From JAJPKK01 sp963781195 (lineage in GTDB: Bacteria; Pseudomonadota; Alphaproteobacteria; Rhizobiales; Xanthobacteraceae), in the NCBI GenBank assembly GCA_963781195.1, contig CAWAEZ010000014.1, forward strand, positions 62,001-126,000: a stretch of DNA of 64,000 bases. The letters run 5' to 3'. Shown one piece after another: positions 17,417 through 25,411 of this stretch. Positions within the stretch are counted from its first letter, which is position 1. Each line of letters begins with the position of its first letter. A program made the translations under genes and the position numbers. The notes under the pieces are model-generated. The model saw nothing but the letters and a program-made list of their open reading frames with translations. It did not search any database and was not told the origin of the DNA.

Positions 17417-18580
17417 ATGACCACCGACCCCGAGCTCTATTCGCAGGCCGACCTCCTGGTGGGGGGGTTCGAGCGCGCCGGCTATATCCGGGTGTCGCCC
17501 GGGGTCCTGCAGCCGGCCGAGCCGTTCCTCGATCTCGCCGGAGAGGACATGCGGCGGCACATGTATGTGCTCTCGGATTCCGCCGGCCATGAGCTGTGCC
17601 TGCGTCCCGACCTCACGATTCCGGTGGCGCGCGATTATCTCGCGTCGGCGGCGTCGGCGGCGTCGGCGGCGTCAGGGGCGGCGCGCTTCTGCTATCTGGG
17701 CGCGGTGTTCCGCGACCGGGGCTCCGGTGCGGGTTCCGGCGAGTTTCTCCAGGCGGGGATCGAGTCGTTCGGGCGCACCGACACCGCGGCGGCGGATGCC
17801 GAAGCCCTATCGCTCGGGCTCGAGGCGACGGCGCATTACGGCATCAACGACCCCGAAATCCTGACCGGCGACGTCTCCCTGTTCTCCGCGCTGATTGCGG
17901 CGCTCGAGCTGGCGCCGGCGTGGAAACGGCGTCTGGCCAAGGACTTCAACCGCAAGGTCACGCTCGCCGAGGACCTCGAGCGCCTGGCGCTTGCCGGCTC
18001 GAATGGCCGTTCCGAGCACCAGGGCGTGCTGGCGGCGCTCGCCGATGCCAATCCCAAGGCCGCCCATGCCCTCGTCACCGATCTCCTGTCGATCGCCGGC
18101 ATCAGCGCGGTCGGCGGCCGCACCATCGGCGAGATTGCCGACCGCTTCGTCGAGCAGGCGGAGCTCGGCGTCTCCTCGGCGCTGCCGGGCGAGATGCGCC
18201 GGGTGATCGAGCGCTTCCTCGGCATCGCCGGCACCCCGGACGATGCGGCGGCGGCGTTGCGCGCGCTCGCCGAGGACGCCGGCCTGTCGCTCGACCCCGC
18301 ACTCGACCTCCTCGAGAGCCGCACCGGCTTTCTCGCCGCGAGCGGCGTCGATGTCGCCCGCATCCGCTTCGAGACGGGGTTCGGCCGCGGCGTCGACTAT
18401 TACACCGGCTTCGTGTTCGAGCTGCACGACCGCGGCGGCCGCGCCGAGGGCCAGCTGGTCGCCGGCGGCCGCTATGACGCGCTATTGACGAGGTTGGGAA
18501 GTCCGCGGCCGGTCCCGGCAGTCGGCCTCGCGGTATGGATCGAGCGGCTCGCCGCGCTCGCCGACGCAGGCCGGCCATGA
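17417..18580 (+). CDS. hisZ: ATP phosphoribosyltransferase regulatory subunit
   Basis: 387 residues. HisRS-like protein without tRNA activity that activates HisG, the first enzyme of histidine synthesis. Class II synthetase-like motifs: MYVLSDSAGHELCLRPDLTIPVARDYL (motif 2 region), FCYLGAVFRDRGSGAGSGEFLQAGIESFG, and FETGFGRGVDYYTGFVFELHD (histidine site 2), then QLVAGGRYDALLTRLG. A nine-base repeat has expanded a loop into ASAASAASAAS. The stop overlaps the hisG start (ATGA), so the two subunits are translationally coupled. Divergent from the enoyl-CoA hydratase with a 206-base shared upstream region. Confidence 0.95.
   Translation: MTTDPELYSQADLLVGGFERAGYIRVSPGVLQPAEPFLDLAGEDMRRHMYVLSDSAGHELCLRPDLTIPVARDYLASAASAASAASGAARFCYLGAVFRDRGSGAGSGEFLQAGIESFGRTDTAAADAEALSLGLEATAHYGINDPEILTGDVSLFSALIAALELAPAWKRRLAKDFNRKVTLAEDLERLALAGSNGRSEHQGVLAALADANPKAAHALVTDLLSIAGISAVGGRTIGEIADRFVEQAELGVSSALPGEMRRVIERFLGIAGTPDDAAAALRALAEDAGLSLDPALDLLESRTGFLAASGVDVARIRFETGFGRGVDYYTGFVFELHDRGGRAEGQLVAGGRYDALLTRLGSPRPVPAVGLAVWIERLAALADAGRP
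17642..17677. repeat. Nine-base tandem repeat inside hisZ
   Basis: GCGTCGGCG three times, then the variant GCGTCAGGG. It encodes an Ala/Ser-rich loop between RDYL and ARFCYLG, next to the motif 2 strand; length is preserved in frame. Confidence 0.85.
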
Positions 18581-19584
18581 GCGCGCTCGTTCTCGCGGTT
18601 CCCGCCAAAGGCCGGCTGCAGGAGAATGCCGAGCGCTTTTTCGCCCGCGCCGGGCTCGATCTCGTCAAGCCGCGTGGGACGCGCGACTATCGCGGCGCCG
18701 TGGCGCGCCTCGACGGCGTCGAGGTCGCCTTCCTGTCGGCCTCGGAGATCACCCAACAGCTCGCCGTCGGCGGCGTGCATTTCGGCATCACCGGCGAAGA
18801 TCTCGTGCGCGAGCTGATCCCGGCGGTGGACGCCAAGGTGGCGTTGATCGAAGCGCTGGGCTTCGGCCATGCCAACGTGGTGGTCGCGGTGCCGGAGGCC
18901 TGGATCGACGTCCGCACCATGGCCGATCTCGACGATGTCGCGACCTCGTTTCGCGCCCGCCACGACCGCCGGCTGCGCGTCGCCACGAAATACATCAATC
19001 TGACGCGCGGCTTCTTCGCCGGCCACGGCATCGTCGACTACCGCATCGTCGAGAGCGCCGGTGCGACCGAAGGCGCGCCCACGGCAGGCACCGCCGAATT
19101 GATCGTCGACATCACCTCGAGCGGAGCGACGCTCGCCGCCAATGGACTGAAGATCGTCGACGATGGCGTCATGCTGCGGTCGCAGGCCAATCTGGTCGCC
19201 TCGCGGCTGGCGTCGTGGGGGAAGGACGAGCTCGCCACCGCCGCGGTGATCCTCGACCGCATCGAGGCGCAGGCGCGGGCCCGCCGTTACAAGGAGGTGC
19301 GCACGCGGTTTGCAGGTTGCAACGACTCCCTGCTCGACCTCGCCAAGACGCAGTTCGGCGTCGTCACGCCGTTCGGCGGGCCGACGTCGTCGGGAATGCT
19401 GACGCTGCATTGTCCGCCCGACGCCATCCACCGGCTCTCCCTGTTCTTGCGCGAGCATGGCGCCGACAGCGTCATCGTGGCGGACATCGAGTACGTCTTC
19501 ACCCGCGACAACCCGCTGTTCGCGCGGCTCGACGCCGCGGTGCGTCCGGCGACCATCTTGCCCGGCAATCCCCAGAATCCATGA
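18577..19584 (+). CDS. hisG: ATP phosphoribosyltransferase catalytic subunit
   Basis: 335 residues. Condenses ATP and PRPP to phosphoribosyl-ATP, the committed step of histidine synthesis. Seen: VLAVPAKGRLQENAERFF, VHFGITGEDLVRE, RVATKYINLTRGFF, and the PRPP loop TAELIVDITSSGATLAANGLKIVDDG. HisZ-dependent HisG is normally the short form of about 210-230 residues. This one has about 100 further residues (KEVRTRFAGCNDSLLD...VFTRDNPLFARLD), a feature I recall in rhizobial HisG. ATGA overlap with hisZ. Confidence 0.94.
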   Translation: MSALVLAVPAKGRLQENAERFFARAGLDLVKPRGTRDYRGAVARLDGVEVAFLSASEITQQLAVGGVHFGITGEDLVRELIPAVDAKVALIEALGFGHANVVVAVPEAWIDVRTMADLDDVATSFRARHDRRLRVATKYINLTRGFFAGHGIVDYRIVESAGATEGAPTAGTAELIVDITSSGATLAANGLKIVDDGVMLRSQANLVASRLASWGKDELATAAVILDRIEAQARARRYKEVRTRFAGCNDSLLDLAKTQFGVVTPFGGPTSSGMLTLHCPPDAIHRLSLFLREHGADSVIVADIEYVFTRDNPLFARLDAAVRPATILPGNPQNP

Positions 19585-19647
19585 CCGCCGGCCTTGGCTT
19601 CTTTTCTAACTCCACCATTTTGGGAAGGGCAGCTCGGAGGTCCTGTC

Positions 19648-20520
19648 ATGACCGAGGTCATTCGCGTCGGCGACATCACCGTGCACCGCATCGTCGAGCA
19701 GGAGTTCGCCTTCATGCCGGCGCTCGGGACCCTGCCGGCGCTGACGCCGGAGCTGCTCGCGGAAAACCGCCATTGGATGGAGCCGGCCGCGCTCGATGCG
19801 CAGGGCTGGCTCATCCTGTGCTTCCAATCCTTCGTGCTGCGGACCCGCCATCACACCATCCTGGTCGACAGCTGCGTCGGCAACGACAAGCGGCGCCCCA
19901 ACCGGCCGCAATGGAACATGAAGAGCGACGACATCTACATGTCGCGGCTCGCGGCGCACGGCTTGCGGGTCGAGGACATCGACTTCGTCATGTGCACCCA
20001 TCTGCACACCGACCATGTCGGCTGGAACACGCGCCTGGAAAACGGCCGCTGGGTGCCGACGTTTCCGAACGCGCGCTACGTGTTCACGGCGCGGGAATAC
20101 GCCTATTGGCAGGAGATGAATTCCAAGGCGCATGTGCTGCCGTTCAACGACAGCGTGCTGCCGGTCGTCGAGGCGAACCGTGCCGACATGGTCGCGGGCG
20201 ACCATGAGATCGACGACCTCGTCCACCTCCTCCCCACGCCCGGCCATACGCCCGGCCATGTCGCCCTATGCTTCGGGCGCGCCGGCGCCGACGGCGTCAT
20301 CAGCGGCGACCTCATGCACTCACCGCTGCAGGCGCGCTATCCCGAACTCTCGATCATGTTCGATGTCGATCCTGCGGAGGCGGCGGTGACCCGGCGTGCG
20401 TTCCTGGAGCGCTGTTGCGACACCGGAACGCTGTGCTGTCCCGCGCATTTCCCGTCTCCGACCTGGGGACGGATCAAGCGCTGGGGCGACGGGTTCCGCT
20501 GCGAGACGGTTACGGCGTGA
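19648..20520 (+). CDS. MBL-fold metallo-hydrolase
   Basis: 290 residues from ATG 19648, CGGAGG 7 bases upstream. Zinc motifs of the metallo-beta-lactamase fold: CTHLHTDHVGWN (HxHxDH), PTPGHTPGHVAL (third His), SGDLMHSP (bridging Asp), and PAHFPSPTWG (last His). The N-terminus and the ILVDSCVGNDKRRP strand match the quorum-quenching lactonase/AttM-like and PNGM-type group often annotated only as metallo-hydrolase. Substrate unknown. It follows hisG by 63 bases, but a functional link with histidine synthesis is not expected. Confidence 0.88.
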   Translation: MTEVIRVGDITVHRIVEQEFAFMPALGTLPALTPELLAENRHWMEPAALDAQGWLILCFQSFVLRTRHHTILVDSCVGNDKRRPNRPQWNMKSDDIYMSRLAAHGLRVEDIDFVMCTHLHTDHVGWNTRLENGRWVPTFPNARYVFTAREYAYWQEMNSKAHVLPFNDSVLPVVEANRADMVAGDHEIDDLVHLLPTPGHTPGHVALCFGRAGADGVISGDLMHSPLQARYPELSIMFDVDPAEAAVTRRAFLERCCDTGTLCCPAHFPSPTWGRIKRWGDGFRCETVTA

Positions 20521-20560
20521 ACGCTTCGCGCATTCTCAGGAGCCGTCCGAATCGCAAGCC

Positions 20561-21181
20561 TTACTTCTGTGTCTGTTTGAAATAGCGCAGGTCCGGCGGC
20601 GACTGGTTCTTGCGCGCCGGCATCAGCATGCCGTCGCCGCTCAGGTAGTAGCTGTCCTTGCCGATGGCGATATAGGCGCTGTTCTCGCTGCAATAGGCTT
20701 CGTCCCAGTCGAGACGCGGTGCCCTTGAGTAACCCGAGAAGGTGGCCTCGGACGATTTCGGCCAATCCCGTCCATCGGTGAAGATGCGGCGGTAGTGATC
20801 GGAGCCGCCGATGAGAACGTAAGTCGTCTCCGGCGTGACCACGAACTCCAGCGGGCGGAACGCGATCATCATCAGCGGCATGCCGGCCGGAAGGCAAAGC
20901 GCATGGGCTTCGAAATTGCCCTGGCCGCCCTGCAACTGATCGGCAAGGCTTGCCTCGAGCACCTTGCGGTATTCGGCTGTCAGCGGAGCTTCTTGGCCGA
21001 GCCCCCACGGCCTGGTCTGGTCGAACGACGGCTGGCCGCCGAGCCCACGCACCACGAACCGTGCCCATGCGCCTTTCCAGTTGGGATATTTCGCATCATC
21101 GGCCGCTTGCGCCGCGGCGAATGGCGGCAGGAGCGCCGCCGCCGTGAAAATGACAGCGACGATCAATCCACGACAATGCAT
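20561..21181 (-). CDS. Secreted protein of unknown function, possibly internally deleted
   Basis: 206 residues from ATG 21181, with AGGAGGG 6 bases upstream. Signal peptide MHCRGLIVAVIFTAAALLPP to AAAQAAD. The mature part starts KYPNWKGAWARFVVRGLGG, then LCLPAGMPLMMIAFRPLEFVVTPETTYVLIG, RRIFTDGRDWP, and it ends YYLSGDGMLMPARKNQSPPDLRYFKQTQK. I recall this as a common alphaproteobacterial secreted family of about 250-300 residues. Here the block between GYS and the W-D-E-A-Y-C stretch seems short, as if an internal segment were lost in frame. No function known. Confidence 0.75.
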   Translation of the reverse strand: MHCRGLIVAVIFTAAALLPPFAAAQAADDAKYPNWKGAWARFVVRGLGGQPSFDQTRPWGLGQEAPLTAEYRKVLEASLADQLQGGQGNFEAHALCLPAGMPLMMIAFRPLEFVVTPETTYVLIGGSDHYRRIFTDGRDWPKSSEATFSGYSRAPRLDWDEAYCSENSAYIAIGKDSYYLSGDGMLMPARKNQSPPDLRYFKQTQK

Positions 21182-21768
21182 GGTAGCCCTCCTGTTCGGA
21201 TGCCTCGCGTCACTCCCTGCGCTTGCGCGCCGCCGTGATCTCGTCACGGCTTTTGATTAGTCCGGATATTAAACCTGTTTTGCTTAAAATGCACGTTATA
21301 GTATCTGGCGTGGGAAAGATTCCGGACGGCGCCCGCTCTTCGCGCGCCGGTCTGCGGCGGCTTTACAGCAGATCGATCGACGTATTCCGCGATGTCGCCG
21401 AGGCCTGCCGGGCAGAATACGAGTTGTTTCACGCCCAATTGAAATGAACGCATGGTGGTGAGGAGAAACCCGATGGCGCGAGCTCGCCCCCACCAATCTG
21501 TGGCACGTGCCGTCTCGACGCGGTCGCATGCGCGTAGAGGAAAATCCTTCGCGTCGTGGGGCTCGAGGTGTTGCTCTATTCGGACGTCACGGACGGCGTG
21601 GCCCGCGCCTCGTTGCGGACGCTCGCCGCCGCGATCAGGTCCACTGCGGCATAGCCGTGTAGCGTCGCCGCTGCGATTCGCGAAGGCAGCAACAGGAAGA
21701 GGCCGCCGACCGGGGCGGCCTCGAGCGGTCGTCTTTTCCAAAAAAGGTCGGACGATCGCGCGTGCGGG
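21182..21768. other. 587-base gene-poor region with reading-frame remnants
   Basis: It starts with an AT-rich patch (about 21245-21310) likely to hold promoters. A possible 52-74 codon plus-strand frame ends at 21447 (SIDVFRDVAEACRAEYELFHAQ), and a stop-to-stop plus-strand frame 21538-21654 reads RKILRVVGLEVLLYSDVTDG. Both look protein-like but have no convincing start or relatives that I recognise. They may be remnants of a decayed gene. Confidence 0.4.
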
Positions 21769-22173
21769 CTATTGAGCGAGGCCCTCCACGGCGTAGGAGT
21801 GGAATTTCGCGTACTTGTCGGCGATCTTACGAATCTCGATGTAGGCGGGATCGGCGCGCCACGCCTTGATCTTGTCCATGCTGTCCCACACCTGAACGGT
21901 AACGCGCTTCGGGGCCTCACCGTCGAATGCGGCTACCTGTCCCGCACCGTTTCCGCCAGTGCCTCCGATCGCGACGAAACGACCGCCGGCCGCTTTGATG
22001 CTGGCTTGCGCCTTGGGGGCGTATTCCTTCCCATAAGCTTCTGGGTTGCTCACGTCGATTTCCGAAATGTAGTAGACGGGTGCCTTGGCCTGGGCATGAA
22101 GGCCGTGAACCGCGACCGCGCCGACGCCGAAACCGGCGAGCATCGATAATGTCACCGTGAAATATGTCTTCAT
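21769..22173 (-). CDS. Secreted DUF1330 protein
   Basis: 134 residues from ATG 22173 with GGGAG 6 bases upstream. Signal peptide MKTYFTVTLSMLAGFGVGAVAVHGLHAQA. The domain APVYYISEIDVSNPEAYGKEYAPKAQASIKAAGGRFVAIGG...RVTVQVWDSMDKIKAWRADPAYIEIRKI is a DUF1330 dimeric alpha-beta barrel of the NIPSNAP/ABM group. Unlike the cytoplasmic paralogue at 27211, this one is exported. No known substrate. Confidence 0.87.
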   Translation of the reverse strand: MKTYFTVTLSMLAGFGVGAVAVHGLHAQAKAPVYYISEIDVSNPEAYGKEYAPKAQASIKAAGGRFVAIGGTGGNGAGQVAAFDGEAPKRVTVQVWDSMDKIKAWRADPAYIEIRKIADKYAKFHSYAVEGLAQ

Positions 22174-22441
22174 GGCTTTCTCCCGAAGGGTTTGAACGTG
22201 CGCCGGCCGCACCACCGCGAATGCCGATGGCGGCGGCGAAAAAAGACACGTCAGGACAATTGAGGGCGGTGCCGTCGACGGCACCCACGCTGCCTTTGCA
22301 ATAAAGACGGAGACTACTGCACGTCTCGCTGGCAGCTCTCGCGCGAGGTTATCTCACGCCGCGTAACGAGTTCGATCTGTGCACGGCCCCTTGCCATCGC
22401 GCGCCGACGACGAATCTGCGCTGGACGACAGCGCGGGGCGG

Positions 22442-22984
22442 TCAGCCGACGTCTTCCTGGGCCGGGCGGCGGGTGCGGAACACGACGAAATGCGACATCG
22501 AGAAGTTCACCACGAAGCCGGCTAGGATCGCCAGCCCCTTTGCCGCCAGCACCGGCATGAACTTGGCGGCGATGACGAGCGTTGTGGTGTTGGCGATGGC
22601 GCCGAGCGCGCCGGAGGCCACGAAGGTCCCGTAGGATTTCCAGCGCAGCCGCCGTCCGGACTCGGCGGCGAAGGTGATGTGCGAGTTCATCACGTAGGAG
22701 CACGACACCGCGACGATCCACGAGACCATGTTGGAGGCGATGAGCACGAGGCTTTCGTGGCTGGCGCACTGACAGCTGTTGGCGAATGCGTCGAGCGGCC
22801 GCAGCGCCGCCGGCGAGGCGTTGATGTAGGAATAGGCAATCAGGAAAACAGTCGTATCGATCAAGGCGTTAACGACGCCGATGAGGGCGAAGCTCACGAC
22901 CTTGCGCAGCACGTCGAGATGCGGCTCGACCTGGGCCGCGGCGGCCGGAAAGAGAGTGCGGAACCAGGCGAAGATCAGATTCAT
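22442..22984 (-). CDS. GtrA family membrane protein
   Basis: 180 residues from ATG 22984. Four predicted helices: VVSFALIGVVNALIDTTVFLIAYSY, LVLIASNMVSWIVAVSCSYVMNS, YGTFVASGALGAIANTTTLVIAA, LAAKGLAILAGFVVNFSMSHFVVF. The last helix plus FVVFR is the GtrA hallmark. GtrA proteins are thought to flip or help present undecaprenyl-phosphate-linked sugars made by a GtrB-type glycosyltransferase. Exactly such a GT2 gene starts divergently at 23166, so the two likely act together in envelope glycan modification. Confidence 0.88.
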   Translation of the reverse strand: MNLIFAWFRTLFPAAAAQVEPHLDVLRKVVSFALIGVVNALIDTTVFLIAYSYINASPAALRPLDAFANSCQCASHESLVLIASNMVSWIVAVSCSYVMNSHITFAAESGRRLRWKSYGTFVASGALGAIANTTTLVIAAKFMPVLAAKGLAILAGFVVNFSMSHFVVFRTRRPAQEDVG

Positions 22985-23165
22985 GGGCGGGTCTTTAGCA
23001 CGTTCGCTGCTGCACTGCGATGTGCGCCCGATTTCGGGAACACCTAGGGAACAAGGCGCGCCGGGGCTGGCAGATGATCGGCAAAAACGGCTAGGCCATC
23101 GCACTCGCGGGAGGCCGTTTGAGGTATAAGGCTGCGAGACGGCACGGGATCCAGACGGCAAGACG

Positions 23166-24221
23166 ATGAGTGACCAGCGTGACGGCGTAACCCTAGTCCG
23201 CCGCCATCCGCCTGCGGATGGAGCCGGCGGCCTCTCCATCATCATTCCCGTCTATAACGAGGCGCGGGGGCTGCCCGGCTTGCATGCGCGCGTCTCGGCG
23301 GCGGCGGCGACGCTCAAGGCGGAACGCGGCCTCGCTTGCGAGATCGTCTACGTGGACGACGGCAGCCGCGACGACTCGCTCGCAGTCGCGTTGGCGTTGC
23401 CGGCGCAATTGGTTGACGTCCAGGTGATCTCGCTGTCGCGCAATTTCGGCAAGGAAGCCGCGCTGCTCGCCGGCCTCGACCATGCCCGCCTCGGCGCCGT
23501 GCTGTTCATGGACGCCGACGGACAGCATCCGCCCGATATGATCGAAACCCTGGTCGGCCATTGGCTCGATGGCGGCCATGACGTGGTCTACACCGCCAAG
23601 GCGCATCGCGCGAACGAATCGCTCGTGATGCGGATCGGCGTGAAGGCGTTCTACGCCCTCATCAACTGGGGCGCGCGCCAGCCGATCCCCGAGGATGCCG
23701 GCGATTTCCGGCTGCTCTCGCCGCGCGCAGCGGCGGCGCTGCGCCAGTTGCCGGAGCGCAACCGCTTCTTCAAGGGGCTGGCGAGCTGGATCGGCTTTCG
23801 CCAGTTCCGGGTCGACTATCATCCGGCCGAGCGCGCCCACGGACGCACCAGCTGGAACCTCGGCTCGCTGATGGGGCTGTCGGTCGAGGGGCTGACCTCG
23901 TTCTCGGTGGCGCCGCTGCGCATCGCGAGCCTGCTCGGCATCCTGCTGGCGACGGGCGCACTGGTGTTCAGTGTCTGGATAATGATCGAGACCGTGGTCT
24001 ACGAGCAGACCGTGCCGGGCTATCCCTCGCTCATCATCGGCATCATGGTGATCGGCGGGGTGCAGCTCCTGATGATCGGGGTGATGGGCGAATACATCGG
24101 CAAAGTGCTCTCTGAGCTCAAGCGCCGTCCGGTCTATTTCGTGGCGGAGCAGAGCCTCAAGCGGGCGGCGGAGGCGGACGGGCAGCCCTCCGCGGAGGCG
24201 GCGCGGAACGCGGCCGAATGA
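23166..24221 (+). CDS. GT2 polyprenyl-phosphate glycosyltransferase (GtrB/ArnC-like)
   Basis: 351 residues. Catalytic GT-A domain first: LSIIIPVYNEARGLPGL, IVYVDDGSRDDSL, VISLSRNFGKEAALLAGLDHA, and LFMDADGQHPPDMI with the metal-binding DxD. Two C-terminal helices follow (IASLLGILLATGALVFSVWIM and LIIGIMVIGGVQLLMIGVMGEYIGKVL). This layout makes polyprenyl-phosphate sugars on the inner leaflet. It overlaps the YdjC-type gene by ATGA and is divergent from gtrA, giving a three-gene lipid-linked sugar module. Confidence 0.92.
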   Translation: MSDQRDGVTLVRRHPPADGAGGLSIIIPVYNEARGLPGLHARVSAAAATLKAERGLACEIVYVDDGSRDDSLAVALALPAQLVDVQVISLSRNFGKEAALLAGLDHARLGAVLFMDADGQHPPDMIETLVGHWLDGGHDVVYTAKAHRANESLVMRIGVKAFYALINWGARQPIPEDAGDFRLLSPRAAAALRQLPERNRFFKGLASWIGFRQFRVDYHPAERAHGRTSWNLGSLMGLSVEGLTSFSVAPLRIASLLGILLATGALVFSVWIMIETVVYEQTVPGYPSLIIGIMVIGGVQLLMIGVMGEYIGKVLSELKRRPVYFVAEQSLKRAAEADGQPSAEAARNAAE

Positions 24222-25048
24222 CGGTTCGCCGGCTGCGACTGTGCGCCGACGATTACGGCATCTCCCCGGCGGTGAACCGTGCCATCCGCGACCTGATCGT
24301 GCGCGGGCGCCTCAATGCGACGTCGGTGATGGTCGGCGCGCCGACCTTCGATGCGCAGGAGGCGGCGGCGCTCGCCACGGCGGCCGCCGGCGGGCGGGCG
24401 CAGATCGGCCTGCATTTCACCCTCACCGCACCGTTCCGGCCTCTCACCCCGTTTCGCCCCGCCGCGCGGGACGGCGGATTCCTGCCGCTGCGACAGATGC
24501 TCGGGCGCGGTCTCGCACGGGCGCTCGACGGCCGCGCCAGCGCGGTCGAGGCGGAGCGGCAGATCGAGGCCTTTCACGGCGCTTTCGGACGCCCGCCGGA
24601 TTTCATCGATGGGCATCAGCACGTCCACCTGCTGCCCCAGGTCGGCGACGCGCTGCTCGCGGTGATGAAGGACCGCACGCCGGCCGCCTGGGTACGGCAA
24701 TGCGGACGGACCTCGCCGCTGATGAAGCGGCGCGGCCACGCCAAGGCCCACCTGCTCGACGTGCTCAGCCGGCGCATGCGCAGCCGCAGCACCAAACTCG
24801 GCGTGCCGACCAATCCCGGTTTTGCCGGCGCCTATAATTTCGGTCGCGCGAACGACTACGGCGCCGTGTTCGCGAACTTTCTGGATGGGCTGCCGGACGG
24901 CGGCGTGGTGATGTGCCATCCCGGCTTCGTCGATGCCGAGCTTGCGCGGCTCGACCCTCTCACCGCCATGCGGGAGGAGGAATACGCGTTCTTCGCCGGC
25001 GACCGCTTTCCGCATCTGCTCGGCGAGCGCGGATTTGCCCTGGCGTGA
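24218..25048 (+). CDS. ChbG/YdjC (HpnK-like) carbohydrate deacetylase family protein
   Basis: 276 residues. Fold of polysaccharide deacetylase-like TIM barrels acting on N-acetyl sugars. Metal ligands are visible: LCADDYGISPAVNRA (Asp pair), IGLHFTLT (His), and DGHQHVHLLPQV (His); CHPGFVDAELARLDPLT near the end is the YdjC signature. Some family members (HpnK, ArnD-like) act on hopanoid or lipid-linked sugars. Coupling by ATGA to the GT2 gene suggests deacetylation of the lipid-linked sugar made by that enzyme (inference). Confidence 0.9.
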   Translation: MTVRRLRLCADDYGISPAVNRAIRDLIVRGRLNATSVMVGAPTFDAQEAAALATAAAGGRAQIGLHFTLTAPFRPLTPFRPAARDGGFLPLRQMLGRGLARALDGRASAVEAERQIEAFHGAFGRPPDFIDGHQHVHLLPQVGDALLAVMKDRTPAAWVRQCGRTSPLMKRRGHAKAHLLDVLSRRMRSRSTKLGVPTNPGFAGAYNFGRANDYGAVFANFLDGLPDGGVVMCHPGFVDAELARLDPLTAMREEEYAFFAGDRFPHLLGERGFALA

Positions 25049-25136
25049 GATGCTCACAGGCCGGGCGAGAGGCGCGCCAACCGATCGGCTGGATCCAACT
25101 TCGCCCGCCGCATTCCGCTGTCCGGGCTTTTTCTTC

Positions 25137-25177
25137 AAAAACAACCCCATGCAAAGGAGCCTCGGCCGGCGTCAAGA
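25137..25177 (-). repeat. Dispersed 41-base 3'-end element, copy 1
   Basis: Shares AAAAACAACCCCATGCAAAG (plus strand, 25137-25156) with 42517-42536 without mismatch, then 12 variable bases, then GCGTCAAGA in both copies at the same distance. Read on the minus strand it supplies TCT-TGA (Ser-stop) to an open frame, then a variable stretch, then CTTTGCATGGGG and a TTGTTTTT run. Confidence 0.85.
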
Positions 25178-25345
25178 CCAATTCCTGTCCCCTCCGTAGG
25201 CCACGTTCATCGGACTGTTGCGGCGTCCGCGCATGATGTTCGGCGCTGGATTTATCCAGTCGAAATACTTCGTTGGATCAAGGGCTTCGGTAATGCCGCC
25301 TTGCCCGCGAAGGCGATTCGCAGTGATGCCGTTGTCGCTCCCCAC
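25172..25345 (-). pseudogene. Possible small gene or gene remnant ending in the dispersed element
   Basis: 57 codons from GTG 25345. It reads like real protein (VGSDNGITANRLRGQGGITE, then DPTKYFDWINPAPNIMRGRR, ending YGGDRNWS). Codon third positions are only about 60% GC, low for this genome. There is no good ribosome site, and the frame stays open further upstream under the DUF2076 gene. The stop codon lies in the 41-base repeat. I do not recognise a family. It may be the decayed tail of a larger gene. The 363-base gap 25049-25411 holds this and the repeat. Confidence 0.35.
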
Positions 25346-25411
25346 TACCCGCCCCGGCGGCGCTCCCCATATGAGAGCCGCGCCGGACCCCGCCGGCCAA
25401 AGGAGAGGAAC

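Noticed and set aside
21538..21654. Stop-to-stop plus-strand frame reading RKILRVVGLEVLLYSDVTDG
   Set aside because: Preceded by a stop codon and without start or family match; kept only as a note in the gene-poor region.
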